Shown here: piece after piece, positions 37,027-47,155 of the stretch
Position numbering within the stretch: the stretch's first letter is position 1
Layout: every line of letters starts with the position of its first letter
Assembly (NCBI GenBank): GCA_963791625.1
Contig: CAWBTA010000006.1
Span: forward strand, 1,798,001-1,862,000
Reading direction: 5' to 3'
Length of the DNA: 64,000 nucleotides
Source of the DNA: JANMCE01 sp963791625
GTDB taxonomy: Bacteria; Actinomycetota; Acidimicrobiia; Acidimicrobiales; Ilumatobacteraceae
Translations under genes and position numbers: made by a program
Notes under the pieces: model-generated
What the model saw: only the letters and a program-made list of their open reading frames with translations
The model's database searches: none
Told to the model about the DNA's origin: nothing

Positions 37027-38190
37027 TTACTCCGGGTTCTGCAGGAAGGGGCCGACGGCAGCGCCGACCTGGTCGAAATCGAGAAGGAACGAATCATGCC
37101 CGTGCGCCGAATCGATCTCCACATAGCGGGCAGAGGTGCCCTGGGAGCGCAGAGTGTCAACGATCTGACGTTGCTGATAGGTGGGATAGAGGATGTCGCT
37201 TCGGATACCGACGGCGAGCGTCGGCACGCGGATACGACGAAAGGCGGCTTCAAGACCACCCCGACCGCGAGCGATGTCGTGCAGGTCCATGGCTTTGCCG
37301 ATAATGAGGTAGCTGTTGGCGTCGAAGCGGCGCACCAGCTTCTCGCCGTGATAGTCGAGGTAGCGCTCCACCTCGAAGCGTTGCCAAAGATCGGCAGGGC
37401 CGTTGCGTCCCTCGGGTGCCAACTCGCGACCGAACCGATCGGTGAAAACATCGTCGGATCGAAACGTCACCTGTGCGACCATGCGCGCGATTGACAGGCC
37501 GTCGTGCGGGCCGTCGCCGTCAGCTGCGTCGTAATAATCGCCGCCGCGCCACTGCGGATCGAGACGGATTGATCGTCGACCAATGGCACCCCACCCGATC
37601 TGTTGGGCCGTTGATTGGGCGCAGGTGGCCAGGACGACCAGTGAGCCGACGCGGTCGGGGAACGTGATGGCCCACTCCAGTGACTGCATGCCGCCCATCG
37701 AGCCACCAATGACCGAGTGCCAACGCTCCACACCCAGGTGGTCGGCCACGTATCGTTGGGCTCGCACCATGTCCCGGATGGTGACAACGGGAAACCGGGG
37801 ACCGTACGGCCGGCCGGTGCCCGGGTCTACCGACGCGGGGCCGGTGGAACCCTGGCAACCGCCGAGCACGTTGATGCACACGACGAACCATTGCTTGGTA
37901 TCGATAACGCAACCGGGGCCGACAAGCGTCTCCCACCATCCGGGCGTGGGGTGCCCGGGGCCGGCGGGACCGGCTACATGGCTGTCACCGGTCCAGGCGT
38001 GGTGGACAAGAATCGCGTTTGATGCCGTCGAGTTCAGCGTTCCCCAGGTCTCGTAGGCCATGGTCACTTCGGGCAGTTGACCGCCAAGGTCCAGAATGAA
38101 GGGGCGACCGAGCCGCAGGGTGAGGAACTGCCGGTGACCCGCGGGCTGTCCCGGGCGCCATGCGCCACTTGCCGGGGGGAGATTGCCCAT
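37027..38190 (-). CDS. metX: Homoserine O-acetyltransferase
   Basis: Alpha/beta-hydrolase enzyme that acetylates homoserine with acetyl-CoA, opening methionine synthesis. Motifs: NAILVHHAWTGDSHVAG, GPGCVIDT, NVLGGCQGSTGP, the nucleophile serine in IGGSMGGMQSLEW and the C-terminal catalytic His in DSAHGHDSFLLD. I choose the ATG at 38190 (387 residues), which has GGAG 5 bases upstream; the open frame to 38241 adds 17 residues lacking conservation. A SAM-riboswitch-like leader lies about 70-170 bases upstream. metZ follows, as in many actinobacteria. Confidence 0.95.
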   Translation of the reverse strand: MGNLPPASGAWRPGQPAGHRQFLTLRLGRPFILDLGGQLPEVTMAYETWGTLNSTASNAILVHHAWTGDSHVAGPAGPGHPTPGWWETLVGPGCVIDTKQWFVVCINVLGGCQGSTGPASVDPGTGRPYGPRFPVVTIRDMVRAQRYVADHLGVERWHSVIGGSMGGMQSLEWAITFPDRVGSLVVLATCAQSTAQQIGWGAIGRRSIRLDPQWRGGDYYDAADGDGPHDGLSIARMVAQVTFRSDDVFTDRFGRELAPEGRNGPADLWQRFEVERYLDYHGEKLVRRFDANSYLIIGKAMDLHDIARGRGGLEAAFRRIRVPTLAVGIRSDILYPTYQQRQIVDTLRSQGTSARYVEIDSAHGHDSFLLDFDQVGAAVGPFLQNPE

Positions 38191-38261
38191 GTCACTCCAT
38201 TCGCGTCGAAAGCCAGATCGGTTCGCATGAAGAGCGGACAATTCGTTGCCGGAAACCCGAC

Positions 38262-38360
38262 CACATCCCTGCTGGCCACAAGTGGCCGACAGGAGGCACC
38301 TTGGGTGTCCGACCCAGGTTGCCGGATCACGCCAGTGCTGCCGGCGAGATCACTCCTAAT
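38262..38360 (-). promoter_or_regulatory. SAM-riboswitch-like leader (SAM-I/SAM-IV clan) upstream of metX
   Basis: On the minus strand the elements of a SAM-clan aptamer occur in order: P1 AGGAG (38353-38357) pairing with CTCCT (38291-38295); P2 GATCTCGCC (38343-38351) with GGCGTGATC (38325-38333), one mismatch in nine; the conserved core GGCAACC (38317-38323); P3 TGGGT (38312-38316) with ACCCA (38302-38306); and GGTGCC (38295-38300). A strong GGCCAC/GTGGCC hairpin follows at about 38272-38285. GGCAACC followed by GGTGCC is the hallmark of this clan, and the order fits SAM-IV, common in actinobacteria. No intrinsic terminator is evident, so control may be at translation. Expected effect: less metX-metZ when SAM is plentiful. 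Confidence 0.72.
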
Positions 38361-38372
38361 GCGAAGAACAGC

Positions 38373-39551
38373 TTAGCGCGCGCCGAGGCCTTCTGAGGCA
38401 AGTGGAATCCAGCCGGTCAGATCGGCCAGCCGTTTGTCGTTGGAGAACATCTGCACGATAGGCACATTGAGGGCCAGTCGCTTCTGCAAACGACGAACTT
38501 CGAGTTCTTCGTTCCAGAGCGCCAGCGTGACCACCACGCCACTCGTTCCGGCACGAGCGGTGCGGCCTGAACGGTGCAGATAATCCTTCGGATCAGCCGG
38601 CGGGTCGTAGTGCACCACCACACCAATCTCGTCGATATCAAGCCCGCGGGCGGCGACGTCGGTGGCGACCAATACCGAAAGCTTGCCGTCGGTGAAGTCT
38701 TCGATGGCCTTCTCGCGGTAGCGCTGCTGCATGTCGCCATGCAGCGCCGAGGCCTTCACGCCTTCTTTCACCAGCGCAGCCGCAATCTGATCGGCACCTC
38801 GCTTCGATTTCACAAAGGCGAGCGTGCGCGGGTGATGGCTGGCGATGGAACCAAGCATCTTCACCTTGTCCATCTCGTGCACCATGAGGAAACGGTGGGT
38901 CATGTTTTCGACCGTGATCGTTTCGGATGCAACTTCGTGCTTCACCGGGTCCCGTAGGTAGGTGCGCACCACATGGTCGATGGCGCCGTCGAGTGTGGCC
39001 GAGAACAGCAACGTCTGATGCTCTCCCTCGATATGACGCAGTAGCCATTCCACTTGCGGGAGGAAGCCCATGTCGACCATGCGGTCAGCCTCATCGAGCA
39101 CCACCATGGTGATGTCGGCCAGGGACACTGCCTTGCGATCGACCAGGTCGATCAGGCGGCCGGGCGTCGCGACAATGATGTCGACGCCCTTGTCAATGGC
39201 ATCGGTTTGCTTCTCCACCTTGGCCCCGCCGTAGACCGCGATCACGGTTCGGTCGACGGCTTTGGCGAGCGGCTCGAGCACTTCGGTGACCTGCAGCGCG
39301 AGTTCGCGGGTGGGCACCATGATGAGGCTGTGCGGACGGTTGGGTACGGCCTTGGGCGTAAGCGCCAGCACCGGAAGTCCGAACGCGAGCGTCTTACCCG
39401 CGCCTGTCTTGGCCTTGCCGCACACGTCGCGTCCGGCCATGCCGTCCTTGATGGTGAGGAGTTGCACGGCGAAAGGCGCGTGGATGCCACTGGCGGCCAG
39501 GGCCGCAACAAGGGGTTCAGGTACGCCGAGATCGGCGAATGTTGTCGTCAT
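38373..39551 (-). CDS. DEAD-box RNA helicase
   Basis: ATP-dependent RNA helicase, 392 residues, the core without a long C-terminal tail. Motifs: FADLGV...Q-type motif (IHAPFAVQLLTI), Walker A AKTGAGKT, VPTRELALQV, VVLDEADRMVDMGF (DEAD), FSATLD (SAT), LVATDVAARGLDID and the arginine-finger motif HRSGRTARAG. It lies downstream of the cold-shock gene on the same strand (120-base gap), so a role in cold adaptation or ribosome/mRNA remodelling like CsdA/DeaD is likely. Confidence 0.93.
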   Translation of the reverse strand: MTTTFADLGVPEPLVAALAASGIHAPFAVQLLTIKDGMAGRDVCGKAKTGAGKTLAFGLPVLALTPKAVPNRPHSLIMVPTRELALQVTEVLEPLAKAVDRTVIAVYGGAKVEKQTDAIDKGVDIIVATPGRLIDLVDRKAVSLADITMVVLDEADRMVDMGFLPQVEWLLRHIEGEHQTLLFSATLDGAIDHVVRTYLRDPVKHEVASETITVENMTHRFLMVHEMDKVKMLGSIASHHPRTLAFVKSKRGADQIAAALVKEGVKASALHGDMQQRYREKAIEDFTDGKLSVLVATDVAARGLDIDEIGVVVHYDPPADPKDYLHRSGRTARAGTSGVVVTLALWNEELEVRRLQKRLALNVPIVQMFSNDKRLADLTGWIPLASEGLGAR

Positions 39552-39671
39552 AAGAAAGAGTAGGAGGGTGCGGCTGAGCCGGCACCGTCATACTCAGTGT
39601 AGGGCGGAACACCGATTTTGGCGGTATTGCCCGTGGCGACCACGAGGCCCGGCGCTGCAGGCCAAGCCTGG

Positions 39672-39872
39672 TCAGGCGGGGCGAACGTCCCGGGCTTGCT
39701 CACCCTTGTCGCCCGGCACGACATCAAACTCAACCCGTTGACCCTCCACCAACGTGCGATAGCCATTCATCTGAATGGCCGAGTGATGGACGAACACGTC
39801 GGTTCCACCATCGCGGGCAATAAAACCAAAGCCCTTCTCGTTGTTGAACCATTTCACGGTACCAATAGCCAC
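39672..39872 (-). CDS. Cold-shock protein (CspA family)
   Basis: A 66-residue single OB-fold nucleic-acid chaperone. The RNP1 motif KGFGFIA and RNP2 VFVHHSAI are intact, with the standard start MAIGTVKWFNNEKG. Upstream on the minus strand lies a 5' leader with a short perfect hairpin (39891-39905). It diverges from the saccharopine-dehydrogenase-like gene. The distal gene on its strand is a DEAD-box helicase. Confidence 0.96.
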   Translation of the reverse strand: MAIGTVKWFNNEKGFGFIARDGGTDVFVHHSAIQMNGYRTLVEGQRVEFDVVPGDKGEQARDVRPA

Positions 39873-39890
39873 AACTGCTGCCTTTCCCTA

Positions 39891-39905
39891 CACGGGTCTC
39901 CCGTG
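39891..39905 (-). promoter_or_regulatory. Small hairpin in the cold-shock gene leader
   Basis: CACGGG-AGA-CCCGTG on the minus strand, perfect 6-bp stem with a 3-base loop, 18 bases upstream of the csp ATG. Cold-shock mRNAs often have structured leaders, so this may influence translation or mRNA stability; the hairpin itself is clear, the role is inference. Confidence 0.4.
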
Positions 39906-40018
39906 GCACCCCGAACGGAGCGCCAACCACACGGTTAGAATAGCAATTTCCGGACTGAAATGGTGTTGAACTCCGACGCGGAGTTGTACGGAAAGTAAAT
40001 TGGGCGGACCGCTGAACT

Positions 40019-40034
40019 GACTGACGCGTCAGTC
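40019..40034. promoter_or_regulatory. 16-bp perfect palindrome, candidate TetR-type operator
   Basis: GACTGACGCGTCAGTC, exactly self-complementary, 6 bases before the first possible start codon (40041) of the saccharopine-dehydrogenase-like gene and within its divergent promoter region with csp. Operators of many TetR-family repressors have this GACTGAC-type symmetric form. A TetR gene lies convergently 1.2 kb away. Confidence 0.5.
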
Positions 40035-40052
40035 GACGATATGCTCCGTTTC

Positions 40053-41278
40053 ATGCGAATTCTCGTTCTCGGAGCCGGAGGCGTCGGCTCTGCCCTCGCT
40101 TCGATCGCGTCCCGTCGCACGTTCTTCGACGCGCTGCTCCTCGCCGACATCGATGAGGTGCGCGCCGATACCGCTGCGGGTCGTTGCAACGACCCTCGCG
40201 TGACCTCCACGCCGGTCGACGCGTCAGACAAGAACGCCATCGTCTCGCTGGCGCGTTCATGGGGAGCGACGGTTCTGGTCAACGCCTGCGACACGCGCTT
40301 CAACCCACCGATCTTCGATGCCGCCCTTGAGGCAGGCTGCCACTACCTCGACATGGCGATGCACCCGTCGCGCCAGCATCCCGACCGGCCCACCGAGTTG
40401 TGCGGCGTGAAGCTTGGTGATGAGCAATTCGCCGTGCACGACCAATGGAAGAGTGCGGGCCTGCTCGCCTTGTGCGCAATGGGGATCGAGCCGGGGCTGT
40501 CCGATGTGTTCGCCCGATACGCGTCCGATCATCTCTTTTCTCGCATCGATGAGATCGGAGTCCGGGACGGCTCCAACATCTCGATCGACGGGTACGACTT
40601 CGCGCCGACGTTCTCGATCTGGACGATGATCGAAGAGTGTCTTGCGCCGCCGGTCATCTACGAAAAGGACCGCGGTTGGTTTACGACCGAGCCGTTCAGC
40701 GAGATGGAGGTGTTCGACTTTCCGGGCGGCATTGGTCCGCTCGAATGCGTCAACGTCGAACATGAAGAAGTGGTGCTGATGCCGCGTTGGCTTGATTGTG
40801 GCCGCGTCACCTTCAAGTACGGGTTGGGCGCCGAGTACATCGAGGTGCTCCGATCCATTCGCACGCTCGGCTTGGATTCCACCACCCCCATCAACGTGAA
40901 CGGATCAATGGTGACACCGAGATCCATGGTGGCCGCGTCGCTTCCGAATCCGGCCGAACTTGGCGATCGTATGCACGGCCTCACCTGCGCGGGCACCTGG
41001 GTGAAGGGGCTCGACAAACTTGGCCACCCCGCGAGGTGTACCTCTATCACCTCGTTGACAACGCGTGGACGATGAACGAGTACGGCCACCAGGCGGTGGT
41101 ATGGCAAACCGCCATCAACCCCGTTGTCGCTCTCGAATTAATGGCCACCAAGGTCTGGGATGCCGAGGGTGTAGTGGGCCCTGAAGCGTTCGATGCGGTG
41201 CCGTTCCTCGATCTTTTGACCGAGTATGGCTCCCCCTGGGAACTGCAGGAACGCACGCCGGTTGCGCACGCTGCTTGA
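40053..41278 (+). pseudogene. Saccharopine dehydrogenase family protein, frame-broken
   Basis: NAD(P)-dependent oxidoreductase of the saccharopine/carboxynorspermidine dehydrogenase family, about 408 residues when the frame is restored. The N-terminal Rossmann motif is MRILVLGAGGVGSALASIA with LLADID after the second strand, then LVNACDTRFNPPIFDAAL and GCHYLDMAM. The frame runs to about 41025; the rest (REVYLYHLVDNAWTMNEYGHQ to the end) is one frame over. Adding one C to the CCCC run at 41027-41030 reconnects it. That is the classical site of a homopolymer-length error, though a real mutation is possible. The substrate is unknown: lysine or polyamine metabolism are family options. ATG 40053 is preferred to 40041. 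Confidence 0.82.
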
Positions 41279-41285
41279 GCGGAGT

Positions 41286-41885
41286 TCAATGCCAGCAGGC
41301 CCGCAGCGCGGCCATAGCCATAGCGTGCAACATGGCCTCTGTCGCATCCCTGTCGACCACCGCCAGATAGGGCGTGGAGTTGATCAGGCCGAGCACTGCG
41401 CCAACCGCGACACGGGCGATGGTTTCGTCGAGCACCGGTTCGTGTCGGGTCAGCACCTCGACCCATAGGTGCACATAGCGCGATTGGAGTCGCCGCACTT
41501 GCTGGCGGTCGACCTCGGAGGCCTGCACCAAATCGCGAAAGTGCACCGTTATCAACTCCGGGTGACCGATGGCGAAGGCCACATGCGCGCTGGTCAAGGC
41601 ATCGAGCGCCTCCTCGGCGGTGCTCGTGTCTGCCACGATCGCAGAACCCTGCTCCAACAGGTGCTCGCTGATCGAGACGAGCATCTCGCCCAGCATGGCT
41701 TCCTTCCCGGAGAAGTGGTGATAGAGGGCCGGACCCGAGATTCCGGCAGCCCCACCGATGTCGTCCATCGTGACGCCGGCGAACCCCCGCTCGGCAAACA
41801 GATGGGCCGCTGCATTGAGCAGCTGCTCGCGGCGTGAAACGGTCCGCTGGCGGGAAAGCACCGGCCGCGACGAGGACTCTGACAC
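41286..41885 (-). CDS. TetR-family transcriptional regulator
   Basis: A 199-residue repressor-type regulator. The N-terminal helix-turn-helix is REQLLNAAAHLFAERGFAGVTMDDIGGAAGISGPALYHHFSGKEAML. The C-terminal ligand domain resembles regulators with acyl-CoA ligands. It diverges from the leucine-degradation operon with 59 bases between starts, including an inverted repeat; in M. tuberculosis a TetR gene also accompanies the equivalent accD1-accA1 locus. Control of that operon by an acyl-CoA ligand is therefore likely. Confidence 0.92.
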   Translation of the reverse strand: MSESSSRPVLSRQRTVSRREQLLNAAAHLFAERGFAGVTMDDIGGAAGISGPALYHHFSGKEAMLGEMLVSISEHLLEQGSAIVADTSTAEEALDALTSAHVAFAIGHPELITVHFRDLVQASEVDRQQVRRLQSRYVHLWVEVLTRHEPVLDETIARVAVGAVLGLINSTPYLAVVDRDATEAMLHAMAMAALRACWH

Positions 41886-41901
41886 GACCCAGAACGTACC
41901 A

Positions 41902-41919
41902 GCGATCCTTGGAGATCGC
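41902..41919. promoter_or_regulatory. Inverted repeat in the TetR / mccB divergent promoter
   Basis: GCGATC-CTTGGA-GATCGC: perfect 6-bp arms around a 6-base centre, 17 bases from the tetR start and 26 from the mccB start. This is the natural place for the regulator to control both genes. Confidence 0.5.
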
Positions 41920-41944
41920 CTTAATCCAGGCTAACTTATGACTA

Positions 41945-43567
<1,623 letters not shown>

Positions 43568-43569
43568 CC

Positions 43570-45555
43570 ATGTTCAACACCGTCCTCGTTGCCAATAGAG
43601 GCGAGATCGCCGTGCGGGTCATCCGCACGTTGCGCTCGCTCGGCATCCGTTCGGCCGCCGTCTATAGCGATGCCGACACCAACGCCCGGCACGTACACGA
43701 CGCCGACATCGCCGTTCGCCTCGGTCCGGCGTCGGCGCGCGAAAGTTACCTGTCGATCGAGCGGGTGATCGACGCAGCGTTGAGTGTCGGCGCAGATGCG
43801 TTGCATCCCGGCTACGGATTTCTCTCCGAGAACGCCGACTTCGCCGAGGCGTGCGCGGCAGCGGGCATTGTCTTCATCGGTCCCCCGCCCGCAGCAATAC
43901 GGGCGATGGGCGACAAAATCGAATCGAAGCTCACGGTCGGCGGCTTCGGTGTGCCGGTCGTGCCTGGTATCAACGGGCGCGGCCTGTCCGACCACGAACT
44001 CGTGGACGCCGCGGGGGCAATCGAGTTTCCCATCCTGATCAAACCGTCGGCGGGTGGCGGCGGCAAGGGCATGCGCCTTGTTCACGAGGCGTCGCAGCTA
44101 CCAATCGAGTTGGCGGCGGCTCGCCGAGAAGCGCTCGGTGCCTTTGGCGACGATGCGCTCCTGCTCGAGCATTACGTCGAACGACCGCGGCACATCGAGA
44201 TGCAGATCGTCGCCGACACCCACGGCAACGTGGTGCATCTGGGCGAGCGCGAATGCAGCCTGCAGCGCCGCCACCAAAAGATCATCGAGGAATCTCCGTC
44301 GCCGTTCGTGACGCCTGATATGCGGGCCGAGATGGGTCGCCAGGCCATCGCTGCCGCGCAAGCGTGTGGCTATGTGAACGCCGGCACCGTCGAGTTCATC
44401 GTGCCCGGCAACGGCAACGGTGCGTTCTTCTTCATGGAGATGAACACCCGCCTCCAGGTGGAGCATCCGGTTACCGAGTTGGTCTACGGCGTCGATCTTG
44501 TCGAGTGGCAACTGGGCGTTGCTGCCGGCGAAACCCTGCCGCTCCGCCAGGACGAGCTCATTTCAAACGGTCATGCGATTGAAGCGCGCATCTACGCCGA
44601 GGATCCGGCCAACGGATTCCTGCCCACCGGCGGCACGGTCGTCGGCTTGAGCGAGCCGCTCGGTGTACGGGTCGATTCGGGTTTGCGGACCGGCACCGTC
44701 ATAGGGGCCGACTACGACCCGATGCTGGCGAAGGTGATCGCCCAGGGAACGGATCGCAGCGACGCGATTCGGCGTCTCGACCAAGCCCTGGCGAACTTCG
44801 CCGTACTCGGCGTCACCACCAACACCGCGCACCTCCGTGCTGTGCTCGCCGACCCCGACGTGCTTGCTGGCCGACTCGACACGACATTGGTCGAGACCAG
44901 GCATGCTCACTTCACCCACGCCACCGTGCCCAGCGCCGCGCTCGCCGTCGTGGCAATACGCCTCCTACCGCGACAGGGGGGTTCGGTGTGGCAGCGCAGC
45001 GTGGGCTGGAGACACGGCGGCACGGCGCCCGCCAAGCTGCAGCTGCAGGTCGGCACCATGCCACCGATCCCCGTTACAGCACAGGTCACGCCAACCGGCT
45101 GGATGATCGCGGTGGACGCCGGTCCAGCCGTTGCGGCGGCGTTCGATGAGGGTGACGATCAGATCACCGGTCACTACGACGGTCGCTCGACCGCGTTCGA
45201 TGTCGCTCACGACGGCGCCACCGTCTGGCTTGGTGCTAATGGCGAGACCTGGCCCATCCGCGTTGTTGCCCCGGCACGACTGACGCGCGCCGCGGCCGAG
45301 ACGACCGCCGGACCAATCCTCAGTCCCATGCCGGGGATGCTTCTGGCCGTGCATGTCGCAGTTGGCGAACAGGTCATTCAGGGTCAAGCCCTGGCCGTCG
45401 TCGAGGCCATGAAGATGGAACACACCGTCGTTGCCCCCGCCGCCGGCGTGGTGCTCCGCGTGCTCGCTGCGGCCGGACGGCAGTTGCGCATGAGCGAGCC
45501 ATTGATGCTGCTCGGGCCTCGCCCCATCACCCAAGCGGAGGACGCTCCCCTATGA
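43570..45555 (+). CDS. Methylcrotonyl-CoA carboxylase, biotin carboxylase/BCCP (alpha) subunit
   Basis: A 661-residue fusion of biotin carboxylase (ATP-grasp; NTVLVANRGEIAVRVIRTLR, LIKPSAGGGGKGMR, FMEMNTRLQVEHPVTE) and a C-terminal biotin carrier domain with the biotinylated Lys in EAMKMEH (about 613). It charges biotin with bicarbonate for the beta subunit. ATG at 43570 starts the conserved N-terminus; the frame open from 43231 lies in mccB. It overlaps the acyl-CoA dehydrogenase gene by 4 bases (ATGA). Confidence 0.95.
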   Translation: MFNTVLVANRGEIAVRVIRTLRSLGIRSAAVYSDADTNARHVHDADIAVRLGPASARESYLSIERVIDAALSVGADALHPGYGFLSENADFAEACAAAGIVFIGPPPAAIRAMGDKIESKLTVGGFGVPVVPGINGRGLSDHELVDAAGAIEFPILIKPSAGGGGKGMRLVHEASQLPIELAAARREALGAFGDDALLLEHYVERPRHIEMQIVADTHGNVVHLGERECSLQRRHQKIIEESPSPFVTPDMRAEMGRQAIAAAQACGYVNAGTVEFIVPGNGNGAFFFMEMNTRLQVEHPVTELVYGVDLVEWQLGVAAGETLPLRQDELISNGHAIEARIYAEDPANGFLPTGGTVVGLSEPLGVRVDSGLRTGTVIGADYDPMLAKVIAQGTDRSDAIRRLDQALANFAVLGVTTNTAHLRAVLADPDVLAGRLDTTLVETRHAHFTHATVPSAALAVVAIRLLPRQGGSVWQRSVGWRHGGTAPAKLQLQVGTMPPIPVTAQVTPTGWMIAVDAGPAVAAAFDEGDDQITGHYDGRSTAFDVAHDGATVWLGANGETWPIRVVAPARLTRAAAETTAGPILSPMPGMLLAVHVAVGEQVIQGQALAVVEAMKMEHTVVAPAAGVVLRVLAAAGRQLRMSEPLMLLGPRPITQAEDAPL

Positions 45556-46691
45556 CCTCATTCGAACTCTCCGAAGATCACGAGATCTTCCGAACAGTCG
45601 TGCGCGACTTCGCCGAACATCGCGTCGCGCCCCATGCCGCGCAATGGGATCTTGATCACTACTGCCCCGTCGAGCTCGTGCGCGAGATGGGAGACCTCGG
45701 TCTGTTCGGCCTGATCTTCCCCGAGGAGTGGGGCGGCTCAGGTGGTGATTTCGCGTCGTTGTGCGTTGCTATTGAAGAACTCGGCCGCGTCGATCAGGGC
45801 ATCGGCATCACCCTGTCAGCCGGGGTCGGTTTGGGGGCGAACCCGATCTACCGTTTCGGGAACGATGAGCAGAAGGCGGCGTGGTTGCCCGACCTCATCG
45901 CCGGCCGTGCACTTGGCGCGTTCGGCTTGACCGAAGCCGATGGCGGCAGTGACGCCGGGGCCACCAAGACGCGGGCCGTATTGGAGAACGGCGAGTGGGT
46001 CATCAACGGCTCGAAGGCGTTCATCACCAACTCGGGCACGTCGATCACATCGGTCATCACGGCCACGGCTCGTACGAACGAAGGAATTTCTTCGTTCCTC
46101 ATTCCGGCCGGAACACCGGGGCTGACCGTGGAGCCGGCCTACCGCAAACTGGGCTGGCATAGCAGCGACACCCACGGCCTCGTGTTCGATGACTGTCGAG
46201 TACCCGAGCACCACCTGCTCGGAAAGCCGGGCCGCGGCTTCAACAACTTCCTCGCCATTCTCGATGACGGACGCATTGCCATCGCTGCCCTCGCGCTCGG
46301 CAGCGCCCGAGCGTGCCTCGATATGGCGCTCGACTACGCCAAGCAACGCAATGCATTCGGCGGCCCCATCGGCCGCTTCCAGGCGATCTCATTTGCGTTG
46401 GCTGACCTGGCCGTTTCGGTGGAAAACTCGCACAACCTGGTCTACAAGGCGGCCTGGTTAAAAGACACGGGCCGCCCCATCGGGCAAGCTGCAGCAATGG
46501 CAAAGCTCTACGCAACCGAAGCCGCCGTCACCGCCACCCGCGTCACTGCTCAGGTGTTCGGCGGGGCGAGCTTCATTGAGGACTCCCCCATCGCTCGTTT
46601 CTACCGTGATGCCAAGATTCTCGAAATCGGCGAAGGCACCAGCGAAATCCAGCGCCTGGTGCTCGCCCGATCGCTCGGCCTGCCGGCGTGA
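45552..46691 (+). CDS. Acyl-CoA dehydrogenase (isovaleryl-CoA dehydrogenase-like)
   Basis: FAD-dependent acyl-CoA dehydrogenase, 379 residues. FGLTEADGGSDAG and WVINGSKAFITNSG are the FAD and substrate motifs; the C-terminal ILEIGEGTSEIQRLVLAR is conserved. Within the leucine operon it most likely oxidises isovaleryl-CoA (leucine-derived) to 3-methylcrotonyl-CoA, although its M. tuberculosis counterpart (fadE19) has been linked to other short branched acyl-CoAs. Its electron acceptor would be ETF, not present here. Confidence 0.9.
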   Translation: MTSFELSEDHEIFRTVVRDFAEHRVAPHAAQWDLDHYCPVELVREMGDLGLFGLIFPEEWGGSGGDFASLCVAIEELGRVDQGIGITLSAGVGLGANPIYRFGNDEQKAAWLPDLIAGRALGAFGLTEADGGSDAGATKTRAVLENGEWVINGSKAFITNSGTSITSVITATARTNEGISSFLIPAGTPGLTVEPAYRKLGWHSSDTHGLVFDDCRVPEHHLLGKPGRGFNNFLAILDDGRIAIAALALGSARACLDMALDYAKQRNAFGGPIGRFQAISFALADLAVSVENSHNLVYKAAWLKDTGRPIGQAAAMAKLYATEAAVTATRVTAQVFGGASFIEDSPIARFYRDAKILEIGEGTSEIQRLVLARSLGLPA

Positions 46692-47155
46692 TGGGCGATC
46701 GACCGGTCGGCGGCCGATGGTTTGAAGAGTTGACACCCGGGCTCGTCATCGACCATGTCGTCACTCGCACGATCACCGAGTCGGACAACACCGTCTTTTC
46801 CACCATGACCATGAACCCTCAGCCGCTCCACCTCGATGAATCCTTCGCCGAACAGACCGAGTTCGGCACCCGCGTCGTCAACAGCATGTTCACGCTGTCG
46901 CTCCTGATCGGCCTCAGCGTCTACGAAACGACGCTTGGCACCACCGTTGCCAACCTCGGCTTCGAGGACATCCGATTTCCGCTACCCGTCATTCCCGGCG
47001 ACTCGATCAGGGCTCAAACCGAAGTGATCGCAGCGCGGGCCTCGTCGTCCAGACCGACCCAGGGCGTTGTCACGTTTGAACACCGAGCCTTCAACCAGCG
47101 GGGCGAACTTGTCGCGCAGTGCCGTCGCTCCGCGTTGATGCACCGGAGGCCGTGA
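46691..47155 (+). CDS. MaoC-like (R)-specific enoyl-CoA hydratase
   Basis: A 154-residue hot-dog-fold hydratase. The hydratase-2 motif appears as MTMNPQPLHLDESFAEQTEFGTRV (His and Asp of the NPxHxD type). The start overlaps the previous stop (TGATG). In the equivalent mycobacterial operon the MaoC protein (Rv2499c) sits beside a lyase acting on (R)-3-hydroxy-3-methylglutaryl-CoA; hydration of 3-methylglutaconyl-CoA is the inferred reaction here. Confidence 0.88.
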   Translation: MGDRPVGGRWFEELTPGLVIDHVVTRTITESDNTVFSTMTMNPQPLHLDESFAEQTEFGTRVVNSMFTLSLLIGLSVYETTLGTTVANLGFEDIRFPLPVIPGDSIRAQTEVIAARASSSRPTQGVVTFEHRAFNQRGELVAQCRRSALMHRRP

